Part shown: positions 36,792 through 46,716 of the stretch, in pieces
How the letters are laid out: each line of letters opens with the position of its first letter
How positions within the stretch are numbered: the first letter of the stretch is position 1
Source of the DNA: Chloroflexota bacterium
GTDB taxonomy: Bacteria > Chloroflexota > Anaerolineae > Promineifilales > Promineifilaceae
Assembly: GCA_014584575.1 (NCBI GenBank)
Contig: JACTMP010000013.1
Location: 186,001-250,000, forward strand
Direction: 5' to 3'
Length of the DNA stretch: 64,000 nt
Position numbers and translations under genes: made by a program
Notes under the pieces: model-generated
The model's database searches: none
Seen by the model: only the letters and a program-made list of their open reading frames with translations
Told to the model about the DNA's origin: nothing

Positions 36792-38222
36792 ATGAAAATA
36801 AAGCGCGTTTTAGTCAAAGTCATCCCTTTTCTGTTTCTATTCTCCTTAATCTTTTTCGCGGCCATGCCGAAGATTCTGCAAAGAGAAGAATATGCCTTTC
36901 AAGCAACACCGCAACAAAGATGGACAACTTATTTTGAAGGGGAAAAAGACGAGTGCCGGGAAGCTAACGAACGGGGTGACAAAATAGCAACTGACGCTAA
37001 TGGAGAAATTTGGTTCGCAGGGTATTCTGGTCTGCGGGGATTAGATGTTTCTGATGGAACAGAATTGAGCCATCGTGCTGGAATTTTTAGGGATTTCGCT
37101 ATTGGCCCACAAGGGCAAATACTGGCTGTTCATAGCCTGTGCGACAACGTGGAAGGCGTAGATGTCTTTGATGGCCAAGAGTGGAGGACTTATGGTGGAC
37201 TACAACCACTAGAGATTGAAGTTGACGGTAATGGGAGAATCTGGGTTGTACTGGCTCAGGGGGGAGGTGAAGGCCTATCTGAGATGATAATTAATCAGGA
37301 AAAAGGAGTTGCAACCTTCTCTAGGCCAGTAATCACCGTCGTGAACAATCAAATAAACGCTTTAGATGCTGACGAAAGAGGGAACATCTGGGCTTTTGTC
37401 TCTGACCGCCTCTATGTTTTTAATGGCGAAAAGTGGGAACCAATGCCCAGTCAGAGTGTGGGCTTGCAGGACGTTGTGCAAACCACTTTTGATAAGCAAG
37501 GCCAGGCCTGGGTGGCAACAGCCTGCGGCGGTGTAATGACATATGATGGCCGTAATTGGGACACAATCATTGCTGAAGACACGGATACTGATTGCAGAAA
37601 AAACCCACATTTATATGGGATAGATGGGATATCCTTTGACAATCAAGGTCGCGCATGGGCTTGGGATTACAATAGCGTAAAGTATCATAACGGTACAAAT
37701 TGGGTAACACTCACCCCCGAAAATTCAGGTTTTTCAAATGGTCATTTTGTGTTTGACGTCATGATAGACGATCTCAATCAAGTCTGGATCGCTACTTCAA
37801 GTGGGATCAGTCAGAGTTCCATCGAAGATATCCCTACAGAAAAAATGATCAGTCAACATGAACAGACAATGGCGTTAACAGACTGGGCGCAAGGTAAGAT
37901 TTGGCTTGTGCCATCTTTACTTGCCCTTCTGTGGTTAGCTTTGTATTTCAACATGCCACGAAGCATTGTCCTGGCTTTCATCATAAGTCTGGTCATGTCG
38001 ATTTTGATGGGGCCTCCCGTCATAAGAGTGTTTGGCATGGACAATCCACAGAATATCAACCCCTTATTAGTTGCTATTTTCGCTGGCATACTGTGTGGAC
38101 TTGTGGGTTGTGGCGTCCGGAACAAATCAAAAATGCCTTGGGATATTATTCTCACGATCTTTGGGTTTGTTGCTGGATACTTCCTTTGGTCATTTTTGTT
38201 GTTTTTTGGAAATCACCCTTAA
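36792..38222 (+). CDS. Membrane-anchored Reg_prop-type beta-propeller protein
   Basis: A 476-residue protein. It has an N-terminal signal anchor (about 8-25), an extracytoplasmic beta-propeller (about 45-350) built of repeats such as DANGEIWFAGYSGLRGLD and DDLNQVWIATSSGIS (two-component-regulator propeller type), and about four C-terminal membrane helices (about 370-474). No kinase or output domain is attached, unlike typical propeller sensors. The gene is A+T-richer than its neighbours. Confidence 0.7.
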   Translation: MKIKRVLVKVIPFLFLFSLIFFAAMPKILQREEYAFQATPQQRWTTYFEGEKDECREANERGDKIATDANGEIWFAGYSGLRGLDVSDGTELSHRAGIFRDFAIGPQGQILAVHSLCDNVEGVDVFDGQEWRTYGGLQPLEIEVDGNGRIWVVLAQGGGEGLSEMIINQEKGVATFSRPVITVVNNQINALDADERGNIWAFVSDRLYVFNGEKWEPMPSQSVGLQDVVQTTFDKQGQAWVATACGGVMTYDGRNWDTIIAEDTDTDCRKNPHLYGIDGISFDNQGRAWAWDYNSVKYHNGTNWVTLTPENSGFSNGHFVFDVMIDDLNQVWIATSSGISQSSIEDIPTEKMISQHEQTMALTDWAQGKIWLVPSLLALLWLALYFNMPRSIVLAFIISLVMSILMGPPVIRVFGMDNPQNINPLLVAIFAGILCGLVGCGVRNKSKMPWDIILTIFGFVAGYFLWSFLLFFGNHP

Positions 38223-38316
38223 AGATGAGATTAGATTTTGACGACAATCTAGTGATCAACCAAGAGAGTCTCATCGAAGCAACAAGTTTTGGGACTTGAA
38301 ATGAGGGAGAAAAATC

Positions 38317-40005
38317 ATGAACACCTTGCGAAATACCACGCTCATTATACTCATCACCGCAGCCTTTTTGTTCCTGGCCGGTTGCACGACAACGGCCGTA
38401 CCGCCTGATAAAGTGGTGGAACTCCCACCGACGAACATAGTGGAACCAATAGAGAAAACACCTGAAGAAATCCTGCAAACCAGCCTGGAAAATCTGACCC
38501 AGACCAACTATCACTATGACATCCGGCTCGATATAGTTTTTCCTGCTTCAGATGAAATAGGAACTGTTGCCAATGTCGGTGACTTTGCGGCGACGGAAAG
38601 CTGGCAGGGGATAACACAGATTCTACAGGGTGCGGAACCGCAGCTAAGTTTCGAATACAAGTATGTTGGCTCGGGAAGTTACTACCGGGAGAGTGGTACG
38701 GCGGAGTGGCAGCCTGGCAGTTCTATCTGGGCACCGGATGCCTTTTTACGAATACCCCTTGATTTCCTGCAAGATATTGAATTGGCGGGTAGCGAGATGT
38801 GGGAGGGGATCCCGGTATATAGGGTAACGGCAACAATGTCACCACCCCTGTTCCTGGCCGAATTCCATGTAATGTATGATGCTGAAGTGACGGGTGAGTT
38901 ACCTATTTCCTTTTTGATTGATCAAGAAACAGCAAATATGTACCAGATAACGGCCGTCGGCCCGGTGGCTGTTAATGAGGACGTACTTCAAACTGAAACT
39001 ACCATCACATTAAGTGATTATGGTCAGGAGGTCACGATCACCTTACCAACGCAAGAATTGACCGGACATACGATTGGTGTGGATGCCATCTCCTATTTCT
39101 ATGTGTACGATGCCGCTTTTTCGCAGAACGATCAACAACTGGTTGTTGTGGGATCAAGTGGGTTACAGCAATGGGATGTGGCAGATTTAAGTCGTGCGCA
39201 ACAAACCTGGAACATTCCCGATCACGGGAGAGATGATAATGATTCTTTGCAAACAATAGCTATCCACCCAGATGGTCATACAGCGGCCGTCAGCACCTTT
39301 GCCGGACAATTGTATTTGCTGGATTTGGCTGACCTGGAAACGGCCGTTTCCCCATTGCCGGGTCAATTACCCTTCGGCATGGCTTCCCTTCTTTTTTCAG
39401 CGGACGGAACCATGTTGGTTGGGCTTGATGCCGAGGGGGTTGTCAATATCTGGGGCATGGCTGACGGCCATCACGAAGTCACCGACATTCACAGCGATAA
39501 TGCGCTGGCCCTGACGCCGGATGGTCAAACTCTCATCACCAGCACCGGGGACACCTTGTATCTGTGGGATTGGCCTTCACCAGGGGTTGAACCGCACACG
39601 GCTGTTACCCTCACCGATTACGGAGAGCGCCATGGGATGGATTTTACTGTCCAGCACCTCGCTGTGAGCGATGATAGGCAATGGTTAGCCGCCCAAGCAA
39701 ACGACCAGCACACGCGCATCTGGTCGCTTGAACAACTAGACGGCCCCCCCGACCTGATTGAAACAAAGATTGTCAGAGATATGAGTTTCAGTCCAGACGG
39801 CCGTTTGCTGGCCATCGCCCAGGATAACGAAATTCAAGTCTGGCAGGTTGGCAACTGGGATTCACCCGCTTATTTAACCGGCCATGAGGACACGATCTGG
39901 TCGCTGGATTTTAGCGATGATGGACAAATGCTCGTCTCGGCTTCCCAGGATGACACCGTGCGCCTATGGTCTATAGATGATCTGGACTTTGAGTCCAGCG
40001 ATTAA
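38317..40005 (+). CDS. LppX/LprAFG-like lipoprotein with WD40 propeller
   Basis: A 562-residue lipoprotein with lipobox FLAGC (Cys22). Residues about 50-235 resemble the LppX/LprAFG lipid-binding fold (SLENLTQTNYHYDIRLDI..., QGITQILQGAEPQLSF). Residues about 245-555 are WD40-type blades (AIHPDGHTAAVSTFAGQLYLL, DFSDDGQMLVSASQDDTVRL). It could couple lipid or ligand binding to a protein scaffold on the outer face of the membrane. The preceding gene also encodes a propeller protein and is separated by 94 bases. Confidence 0.7.
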   Translation: MNTLRNTTLIILITAAFLFLAGCTTTAVPPDKVVELPPTNIVEPIEKTPEEILQTSLENLTQTNYHYDIRLDIVFPASDEIGTVANVGDFAATESWQGITQILQGAEPQLSFEYKYVGSGSYYRESGTAEWQPGSSIWAPDAFLRIPLDFLQDIELAGSEMWEGIPVYRVTATMSPPLFLAEFHVMYDAEVTGELPISFLIDQETANMYQITAVGPVAVNEDVLQTETTITLSDYGQEVTITLPTQELTGHTIGVDAISYFYVYDAAFSQNDQQLVVVGSSGLQQWDVADLSRAQQTWNIPDHGRDDNDSLQTIAIHPDGHTAAVSTFAGQLYLLDLADLETAVSPLPGQLPFGMASLLFSADGTMLVGLDAEGVVNIWGMADGHHEVTDIHSDNALALTPDGQTLITSTGDTLYLWDWPSPGVEPHTAVTLTDYGERHGMDFTVQHLAVSDDRQWLAAQANDQHTRIWSLEQLDGPPDLIETKIVRDMSFSPDGRLLAIAQDNEIQVWQVGNWDSPAYLTGHEDTIWSLDFSDDGQMLVSASQDDTVRLWSIDDLDFESSD

Positions 40006-40023
40006 CATTTGGAGGATAAAATC

Positions 40024-40914
40024 ATGATACTCGTAGTTGGAGCAACCAGCCGCGTAGGGAAAGAAGCAATTCCTACGCTACTCGCACATGGACATACGGT
40101 GCGCGCCATGACGCGCACACCGGAAAAGGCCGAAACACTCCGGCAGCTAGGGGCCGAAGTCGTTCAGGGTGATTTACGTGACCCGGCCTCTCTGGCACGG
40201 GCCTGCGCCGGTGTGGAAAAAGTGTTGGCCGCCGCGCACGGATTCAACCCCGGCCCGGCCGATAATAATCCACATACGGTGGATGATCTGGGCAACCACC
40301 AGTTGATTGACGCAGCGAAAGCGGCCGGCGTGGAACATTTTGTCTTTATCTCCATCCTGGGCGTCACCCCAAACAGCCCCATGGAGCTATTTCGCATCAA
40401 GTACGCCACCGAGCAATACCTGAAAGCCAGTGGGTTGAGCTACACCATCTTGCGGGCAGCCGCTTTTATGGAGTTTTGGGGCGCGATGGTCGGTGAACCG
40501 ATTCTCAAATCTGGCAAGACCACCATTTTTGGCAGCGGCAACAATCCGATCAACTTTGTCAGCGCGGCCGATGTGGCTGCCTTTGCCGTCATTGCTCTGG
40601 AAGACGCTGACGCACGTAACCAGACCATCAACGTGGGCGGCCCAGAAAACCTGACCATGAACCAGGTGGCCGCGCTCTTTGAAACAGCCAGCGGGCATCC
40701 GGCCAAGAAAAGCCATGTGCCACTGCCGATGATGCGGGTGATGCGGGTGGTGGCACGGCCGTTCAACCCCATGCTCAGTCTGCAAATAACTGGGGGCATC
40801 CTCATGGACACCGAAAATCAAACCTGCGACATGACCGCCACACTCCAGCGGTACCCGGTGAAGCTGCACCGCATGGAAGAGGTCGCCCAACGAATGGCCG
40901 AAAGCGACAATTAG
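40024..40914 (+). CDS. NmrA-like NAD(P)-binding SDR protein
   Basis: A 296-residue atypical short-chain dehydrogenase. The N-terminal VVGATSRVGKEAI (near 4-16) is the NmrA-type GxxGxxG nucleotide motif, followed by VRAMTRTPEKAETL for NADP phosphate binding. There is no YxxxK catalytic pair in the usual place, so it may be a redox sensor rather than an enzyme. The ATG at 40024 has TTGGAGG 8 bases upstream; the TTG at 40009 lies within that site. Confidence 0.82.
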   Translation: MILVVGATSRVGKEAIPTLLAHGHTVRAMTRTPEKAETLRQLGAEVVQGDLRDPASLARACAGVEKVLAAAHGFNPGPADNNPHTVDDLGNHQLIDAAKAAGVEHFVFISILGVTPNSPMELFRIKYATEQYLKASGLSYTILRAAAFMEFWGAMVGEPILKSGKTTIFGSGNNPINFVSAADVAAFAVIALEDADARNQTINVGGPENLTMNQVAALFETASGHPAKKSHVPLPMMRVMRVVARPFNPMLSLQITGGILMDTENQTCDMTATLQRYPVKLHRMEEVAQRMAESDN

Positions 40915-40945
40915 GCTGGCAAGATGATAAACTACTTACCGGTTG

Positions 40946-43072
40946 TTACGGCTCTACGCCCCACACAAGCTGCCCATTGTGGTACAGCGTCACGTTCTGC
41001 CAGTCGGTCAGGGTAGTAAGCGCGGGGGCGAAGGAGTGATCGTCGCTTTCGTTATAGGCTGCCCAGTTGGTATGGTGCAGGCGGAGTTGGATTTCACCCG
41101 TTTGCCCACCGGCAGGCAGCGTCGTCGCACCGTTGTTGAAGCGGATTTCTAGATAGTGACGGCCGTCCGCACTCCCCCACACCCCCGTCACCTGCTGGCA
41201 GCCAACGGCCGCCCAGTCACAGTTGAATTGGGACACGGCCGTGTCTGCATCCGTAAACCAGTAGCGCATCGTCAATTCAGAGAGGGGCACGGCCGTGCTG
41301 CCGCCATTCACCACCTGCAAAACCGGTTTCATTTCCTGGTTAGTCGGGTTGGTATCGGCCACCCGATACTGCACCCGCAACCCGGTAGAGACGGGCGATT
41401 GGTCTACCGGCTCCACGCCCCACACTAACTGACCGTTCAAATACAACGTCGCCTGGGGCACATTGGTAAAAGCAGCCGCCCCATTGTGTGAATAATCATT
41501 AGCCTCGTTATAAGCTGCCCAGTTTGATTTATTGAAGCGCAGTTGGATCGGGCCGGTTTGCCGCCCCCCTAACAACGTCCCGGCTGCGGCCGTAAAGCCA
41601 ACTTCCAGATAACTGTCTGCGCCGGGCACGGCCGTTGTCCCACCAAATGCACCGGTAAGATTGACACAGGCAATGGCCGCATAATCACAATTAAACTGTT
41701 GACTGGTACTCCCCTCGGCCGTATACCAATAACGCACCGTCAACGCCGACAAAGGTACAGAGTTGCCATTGTTTATGATATTGATGTGTGGCTTGATTTG
41801 TGAGGGGTCAGCCTGGGTGTCGCCATCCTTCAACTGCACCACCAACTGGGGCTGAAGTTGGTTGAAAGCCACCGCTACCGCATCATAGGCATCCACACGG
41901 CCGTGACGCATCTGATCAACACCAACCACCACCGGGTGAGATGAGGCTAGCAACCCATCATGCACACAACCCGCATGGCAACTGCCGTTCACCCGCATCA
42001 GCGCCGCCGTGCCCGCCACAAAGGGAGCGGCCATCGAATTGCCCGTCCACCAGGCATACCCCCCGTTCACATACCCGGAGAAAATAGATCGGCCCGGCGC
42101 ATAAACGGTGTGCGCCATCGCCGCAAAGGTGGAAAAATCGGTGGGGTAATCCTGCGCATCGGCCGCGCCCACAGAGAGGACGGTTGGGTAGGCTGCCGGA
42201 TAACCAAGCGTATTCACGCCACCCGCCGCCACCATCACCACATCATGCGCCTGGGCATAAGCCGCCGCCTGCGCCAGAACAGGTGAATCCTCCGGGCCAC
42301 TGCCGCTCAGATTGATCACGTCTGCACCGTTGTCGGCAGCATACACAATGGCCGCAGCAGCGGCAAAATAGCTGCCCTGCCCGTCATCGTTGAAGATGCG
42401 CAGCGGCATAATGCTTGCCTGGGGCGCAACCAGATGAATGATGCCGGCCACGTGTGTGCCATGCCCCGCGCCTTCGTCCACCAGGCCATCGCCATCTTCA
42501 TCCAGGCCATTGTGCGTCTCGGCGGGATCGGCGTCATTGTCCACAAAATCATAGCCGGGCAGCAGGTGGTCGGCCAACAAAGGATGGGCGGCGTCCACCC
42601 CCGTATCCAACACTGCGACGACAATGCCCTGCCCCTGAGAGATGTTGTGCGCCTGCGCCAGCCGCAGGTTGGATACAGCCCATTGCTGGTTATACACCGC
42701 GCCGGGCGACTGCCCATTCCACAATTGTGCATCGAATTCATTACCCACCGCGCCAATGAAACGCGGCTGCCCTTCCATGGTGCGGTCGGGGTACACGGCC
42801 GTGACCCGCCCATCCGCCGCCAACATAGTCAACAAATTGGGGTCGCCGCCCACCAGCCGCGCCAGCCCCAGTGCGGGGATGATCTGGCTGACCGTCGCGC
42901 CATAATCGGCGGCCAGGGTGTGAATATCGGTGGTCGCCGTCGTGGCGACTACCACCGCTACCGGCCCATTGGCGCTGACCTGAGTGGCCAATCCAACAAC
43001 TACCATACAGAGCAACAAAACCAAACTGGCTATGCGCACTCCTCTTTGAAACCGATGAAATAAATAAAACAT
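40946..43072 (-). CDS. Secreted subtilisin-family protease with two CBM3 domains
   Basis: A 708-residue protein with a signal peptide (cleavage after VSA near 34). The S8 catalytic residues are Asp156 (VVAVLDTGVD), His204 (GHGTHVAG) and Ser346 (GNSMAAP). The oxyanion-hole Asn of the usual AAGN motif is replaced: VMVAAGGVNT at about 279-288. Two cellulose-binding-module-3 domains follow (about 408-555 and 565-708; paired YWYT..., SNWAAYNEANDYS, GQLVWGVEP). It starts 18 bases downstream of the CHAT gene with AAGGAG, so it is the last gene of the sigma operon. Confidence 0.87.
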   Translation of the reverse strand: MFYLFHRFQRGVRIASLVLLLCMVVVGLATQVSANGPVAVVVATTATTDIHTLAADYGATVSQIIPALGLARLVGGDPNLLTMLAADGRVTAVYPDRTMEGQPRFIGAVGNEFDAQLWNGQSPGAVYNQQWAVSNLRLAQAHNISQGQGIVVAVLDTGVDAAHPLLADHLLPGYDFVDNDADPAETHNGLDEDGDGLVDEGAGHGTHVAGIIHLVAPQASIMPLRIFNDDGQGSYFAAAAAIVYAADNGADVINLSGSGPEDSPVLAQAAAYAQAHDVVMVAAGGVNTLGYPAAYPTVLSVGAADAQDYPTDFSTFAAMAHTVYAPGRSIFSGYVNGGYAWWTGNSMAAPFVAGTAALMRVNGSCHAGCVHDGLLASSHPVVVGVDQMRHGRVDAYDAVAVAFNQLQPQLVVQLKDGDTQADPSQIKPHINIINNGNSVPLSALTVRYWYTAEGSTSQQFNCDYAAIACVNLTGAFGGTTAVPGADSYLEVGFTAAAGTLLGGRQTGPIQLRFNKSNWAAYNEANDYSHNGAAAFTNVPQATLYLNGQLVWGVEPVDQSPVSTGLRVQYRVADTNPTNQEMKPVLQVVNGGSTAVPLSELTMRYWFTDADTAVSQFNCDWAAVGCQQVTGVWGSADGRHYLEIRFNNGATTLPAGGQTGEIQLRLHHTNWAAYNESDDHSFAPALTTLTDWQNVTLYHNGQLVWGVEP

Positions 43073-43089
43073 GATGACTTGTCTCCTTG

Positions 43090-45969
43090 CTACCCCTCTA
43101 CCATTACAGATTTATGCGATACAGGGTTCCGTATATCACCAATCACAATGAATGGAGACCAATAATACGGATGGGCGCTTTCGTTCCGTATAAAAAGCTG
43201 CGCCTGACGCAAGGCCACATGTACCGGTTCTCCTCTCCGCAAACCGGCATAAAACAATTGCATGAGACAGGCGGTGGTTTCATCTTCCACCATCCACAAA
43301 CTAACCACAACGGAACGCGCCCCAGCGGCAAATAGACCCCGGCTCAACCCCATCAATTCATCCCCCACCGCCACCTGGTAACGGCCCGTTTCACAGGCGC
43401 TCAGCGTCACCAGCGGCGGCATGTCGGCCATGTGGTAAAAATCATTGACGCTTAACCAGCCGTCGGCCAGTTTGAGGGCGGAAAACAGAGGGTTATCGGC
43501 GCGGAAGGCGGCATGGGTGGACAAATGCAGCAGGCCGGCATCGGGCAAGTGGGTGGTCATATTGCCAATGGTGGCCTGCTCACCCAGAAAGACATACGCT
43601 TCAGGAAACAACCCGGCTATGGATTCAGCTTCTTGTTGAGCAAAGGGGATTCCCTCGTCGGCCAGCCCCATGATGAGCGGCATGGTGGGGAAATCGCCGT
43701 CAGGCTGGGTAATCATGTGGTGCAGCACGGTAGCGCTGGGGGCATAGGAGATGATTTTGTGGTCTAGCAGGTGGTCACGGCCGTCATACAGCGCATGAAA
43801 CGGGATATAGTGCAGCAACCCATGGGGAATGATGATGAGTTCTGCGGCGGTGAGCAAATGGGCAATGGGGGCCAGCACAAGCTGATATAGCTGGTGCAGG
43901 GCGTCGGCGGCGCTTTGGTACAGCGCGTCGGCGTAACGGCCGTGATACGCCGACCCGTAACTAAACTTATTCATCTGAAAGCGCAGTTGCCCCAACGCCT
44001 CCGCCAGATCACCCACCGGCAGGTGAATACGTTGGCTCCACACCGTCTCCTGGGAAATGCCAAAAGCCAGGATGTCTGTTTGGGTGGTGTAAAACTCCAA
44101 TACCATCACCCCGGGGCGCAGCTTGCCGCGAATATGTGGCAGCGAGATGGTCCAGATGGGGTAGTTGGGCACGGTGGCGCTGTCTCGCCGCCAGCGGTTG
44201 AGCAGTTGTTGGATGGCCTGTTCCCGTTCGGTCACGGCCGTTGTCAATTGCTGCATCTGCTGTACCGACCGCTCGTTGCTGTCCGTTTGCCCCCCGTGCA
44301 GCCGGTTGTAATACCAGTTGAGTTCGCGCTTGAGCCGCTCCAACTCGGTCAACAACGTGGCGTCCACGCCTACGGCCGTTGCCTGGTTCACCTCCTGCTC
44401 CAACAAATCCAGCAGCGCCCGCGACTTCGCCTGCTCCACCGTCGCAAACGCTTCGTTCACATCTTCTTCGCCACCCGCCGCCAGGCAGAGCAAGATATGG
44501 GCTTCATACACCCGCAGCTTATCGCTGAGAAAGGCAATTTTGTAATCTTCGGCACCGATGGCCGCCTGCATTCGTTCGATGGCGGCAATGGCGACCCGAT
44601 AATGGGCGCGGGCGGTATCGGTTTGGCCCTGCTGCTGGGCAATCTGGCCCAGGCCATCATAACAGGCATAGGAAATGGCGGGTAACTCGGCCGGTTGCAG
44701 CTCCTGGAGCGCCTGGTGGAACAGCGTTTCGGCTTCTGCCAACTGATCGGCTTGCAGCGCCGACTGCCCGGCCACAACCAACGCCTGCGCCGCCCGGCTG
44801 GCTAAACCAATCTGGCGGAAGGTGGTCACGGCCGTGTCTGCCTTCTGCCCCGCCCAGGCAAAATTGCCAGCCTGCCGGGCAAAAACGGCTTCGTACAAGT
44901 CGGTGAAGGCCAACCAGAGCGGGTTGCCTTCCTGGGCAAAGATGGCGCGGGCTTGCATGAGGGCGGCGTCAGGGGTACGGCCGTCGGACAGATGGGCCAG
45001 CGCCGCCGCTTCATTCAACCACAACCGCCCCGTTTCCCACTGCATTTCGGCATTCTCGAAGGACGGCCGTGTGGCCACCGCCAATTCCAGCGCCTCTGTC
45101 CACAGGTTCAGCGCCAGATAAATGTCACTGCGGTACAGGTCAACGTAGGCTACATCCACCGGACTGCCCTGAGCCACAAACAGTTGCCGCACCCCGTTAA
45201 ACTGCTGCAACGCCTGCTGGTATTCCCCCTGATAAAAAGATAGCTCTGCCAGATTGTGATCTACCAGAGCTACCAGATTAGCCATCGCTTCCGCCGTAAA
45301 AACGGAGTGCGCCTGTTGGTATTGTTGTTCCGCCTGGGCAAAGTTGTCCAATGTCATATGGACATTGGCCGCATTAACCTGGGTGATGGCCACGTGATAG
45401 CTGTCGTTTTGGGCGGCAAAGGTGGTTTGTGCGATATCGTAGGCGGCCAGCGCCTCCTGATAGCGCCCCAGGCGATAGAGCAGTGTACCCCGGTTTAGCT
45501 GCATTTTTGCCAGCGCGGCCTGGTCGTTTTCTGCCTGGAAAATGGCGCTGGCCTGGTCAACCAGTTGCAATGCCGCGTCATACTGGCCCAGGTAGGTCAT
45601 GGCATTGATTTGCCCCACCGCCACCCGCGCCGCCGCCAGTTCCAACCCTAACGATTGATACAACGCCGCCGCCGCCTGATACACATCGAGGGCGGCGCGG
45701 TGGTTGGCGGCGAACCAGTGGGTATTGGCCTCGAGGTGCATCCCGGCGGCGGCAATTTCCTGGTCGGCCCAGACATCAGCCGCCAGGGAGACGGTGTGAG
45801 CGACGGGGAAGGCGGTTTGGGGGTGGCTGCGCCAGCGGCGTTGCGCTTCTGCATCCAGGGCGGCAATCAGGGCGTCATCTCTGGTGGGCGCGTGTTGTTG
45901 CAGCCAGCTTCGCTGCTGATCTTCATTGTCGAGTGCCAGGAGGAGGGATAGGGGGTCAGGGGCAGTCAT
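43090..45969 (-). CDS. TPR-CHAT protease
   Basis: A 959-residue protein. Residues 1-550 are TPR-like helical repeats (LNRGTLLYRLGRYQEALAAY, LVALVDHNLAELSFYQGEYQ). Residues about 640-950 form the CHAT caspase-like domain, with the catalytic His in LLHLSTHAAF (near 816) and Cys in LVTLSACETG (near 857). The ATG at 45969 lies 5 bases beyond the stop of the preceding gene; the longer in-frame start overlaps that gene. TPR-CHAT proteins include Csx29 of type III-E CRISPR, which cleaves a sigma regulator. The gene order here (sigma, anti-sigma-like, CHAT, subtilisin) suggests a comparable circuit. Confidence 0.88.
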   Translation of the reverse strand: MTAPDPLSLLLALDNEDQQRSWLQQHAPTRDDALIAALDAEAQRRWRSHPQTAFPVAHTVSLAADVWADQEIAAAGMHLEANTHWFAANHRAALDVYQAAAALYQSLGLELAAARVAVGQINAMTYLGQYDAALQLVDQASAIFQAENDQAALAKMQLNRGTLLYRLGRYQEALAAYDIAQTTFAAQNDSYHVAITQVNAANVHMTLDNFAQAEQQYQQAHSVFTAEAMANLVALVDHNLAELSFYQGEYQQALQQFNGVRQLFVAQGSPVDVAYVDLYRSDIYLALNLWTEALELAVATRPSFENAEMQWETGRLWLNEAAALAHLSDGRTPDAALMQARAIFAQEGNPLWLAFTDLYEAVFARQAGNFAWAGQKADTAVTTFRQIGLASRAAQALVVAGQSALQADQLAEAETLFHQALQELQPAELPAISYACYDGLGQIAQQQGQTDTARAHYRVAIAAIERMQAAIGAEDYKIAFLSDKLRVYEAHILLCLAAGGEEDVNEAFATVEQAKSRALLDLLEQEVNQATAVGVDATLLTELERLKRELNWYYNRLHGGQTDSNERSVQQMQQLTTAVTEREQAIQQLLNRWRRDSATVPNYPIWTISLPHIRGKLRPGVMVLEFYTTQTDILAFGISQETVWSQRIHLPVGDLAEALGQLRFQMNKFSYGSAYHGRYADALYQSAADALHQLYQLVLAPIAHLLTAAELIIIPHGLLHYIPFHALYDGRDHLLDHKIISYAPSATVLHHMITQPDGDFPTMPLIMGLADEGIPFAQQEAESIAGLFPEAYVFLGEQATIGNMTTHLPDAGLLHLSTHAAFRADNPLFSALKLADGWLSVNDFYHMADMPPLVTLSACETGRYQVAVGDELMGLSRGLFAAGARSVVVSLWMVEDETTACLMQLFYAGLRRGEPVHVALRQAQLFIRNESAHPYYWSPFIVIGDIRNPVSHKSVMVEG

Positions 45970-45973
45970 TCGG

Positions 45974-46606
45974 TCAGTGTGGCTGCGCCCCGGCGGGCGC
46001 GTCCAGGTGAATGAGCATATCGTGACTGTGTAAGGCGACCGATAGGAGATAATCCCCTTTGGCGACGTGGGAGAAGGCAAAACGGCCGTACCCATCCGTC
46101 AATCCGCGCCGTTCTTCACCCGTTGTCAGTTGGCGCAGGTTAAGGGCAATGCCTTCCAATTGTTGCGTCTCATTGCCGCCCAGCAGTTGGCCGCGCATGG
46201 TCACGGCGTCAGCCACCGGCTCGTTGACAACCTGCAAATCGAGGTCGTACTCACCTTCATGGAACAGCAGATGACGTTCTGGCAGCCCCCCCCCCACTCC
46301 GCGTGCGCCCAGAGGCAGGGGCTGTGCCCAACTGTCAAATTGCAAATCGGCGAGGCGCGACGGCCGTTCCGCCAACCGTTTCATCTGCTGCCGAAAAGCG
46401 GCCTGCGCCCGGCTAAACAGCGAAGCGGAAGGGGCCGCCAGATCGTCAACATTAGCCCGCAGCCCGGCCAACAGATGCTGCGCTTCGGCCAGTTGCTCAC
46501 GGCCGTGTGGGTTTTCCTGTAGATATGTTTCCACAACGGCGCGGTCTACGGCCGTTAGTTCATTCTGCAAATAAGCAATTAATATCTCTAAATTGATCTC
46601 TCTCAT
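45974..46606 (-). CDS. Putative zinc-less anti-sigma protein with Ig-like C-terminal domain
   Basis: A 210-residue protein with no membrane helix. The N-terminal 48 residues (LEILIAYLQNELTAVDRAV, YLQENPHGREQLAEAQ) match the helical pattern of anti-sigma domains but lack the zinc-binding His/Cys of zf-HC2. A linker (about 50-105) with charged and Gly-rich segments leads to a carboxypeptidase-regulatory/Ig-like domain (LTDGYGRFAFSHVAKGDYLL). It lies between the sigma factor and the CHAT protease gene, so it is the natural candidate for both sigma binding and CHAT cleavage (inference). Confidence 0.6.
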   Translation of the reverse strand: MREINLEILIAYLQNELTAVDRAVVETYLQENPHGREQLAEAQHLLAGLRANVDDLAAPSASLFSRAQAAFRQQMKRLAERPSRLADLQFDSWAQPLPLGARGVGGGLPERHLLFHEGEYDLDLQVVNEPVADAVTMRGQLLGGNETQQLEGIALNLRQLTTGEERRGLTDGYGRFAFSHVAKGDYLLSVALHSHDMLIHLDAPAGAQPH

Positions 46607-46656
46607 ACGATCCTTACAGTGGCAAAACGGGTGGCAAAAATACAGATGTCTTTGGG

Positions 46657-46716
46657 TGATGCGTGATACGTGATGCGTGAAAGGTTGGGTCAGGCATCAC
46701 GTATTACGCATCACGG
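46657..46716. repeat. Word-repeat hairpin, family D (between sigma and anti-sigma genes)
   Basis: GTGATGCGTGATACGTGATG-type words are followed by inverted CACGTATTACGCATCACG words. It overlaps the last codons and stop of the sigma gene and could set the expression ratio of sigma to the downstream genes (inference). Confidence 0.65.
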
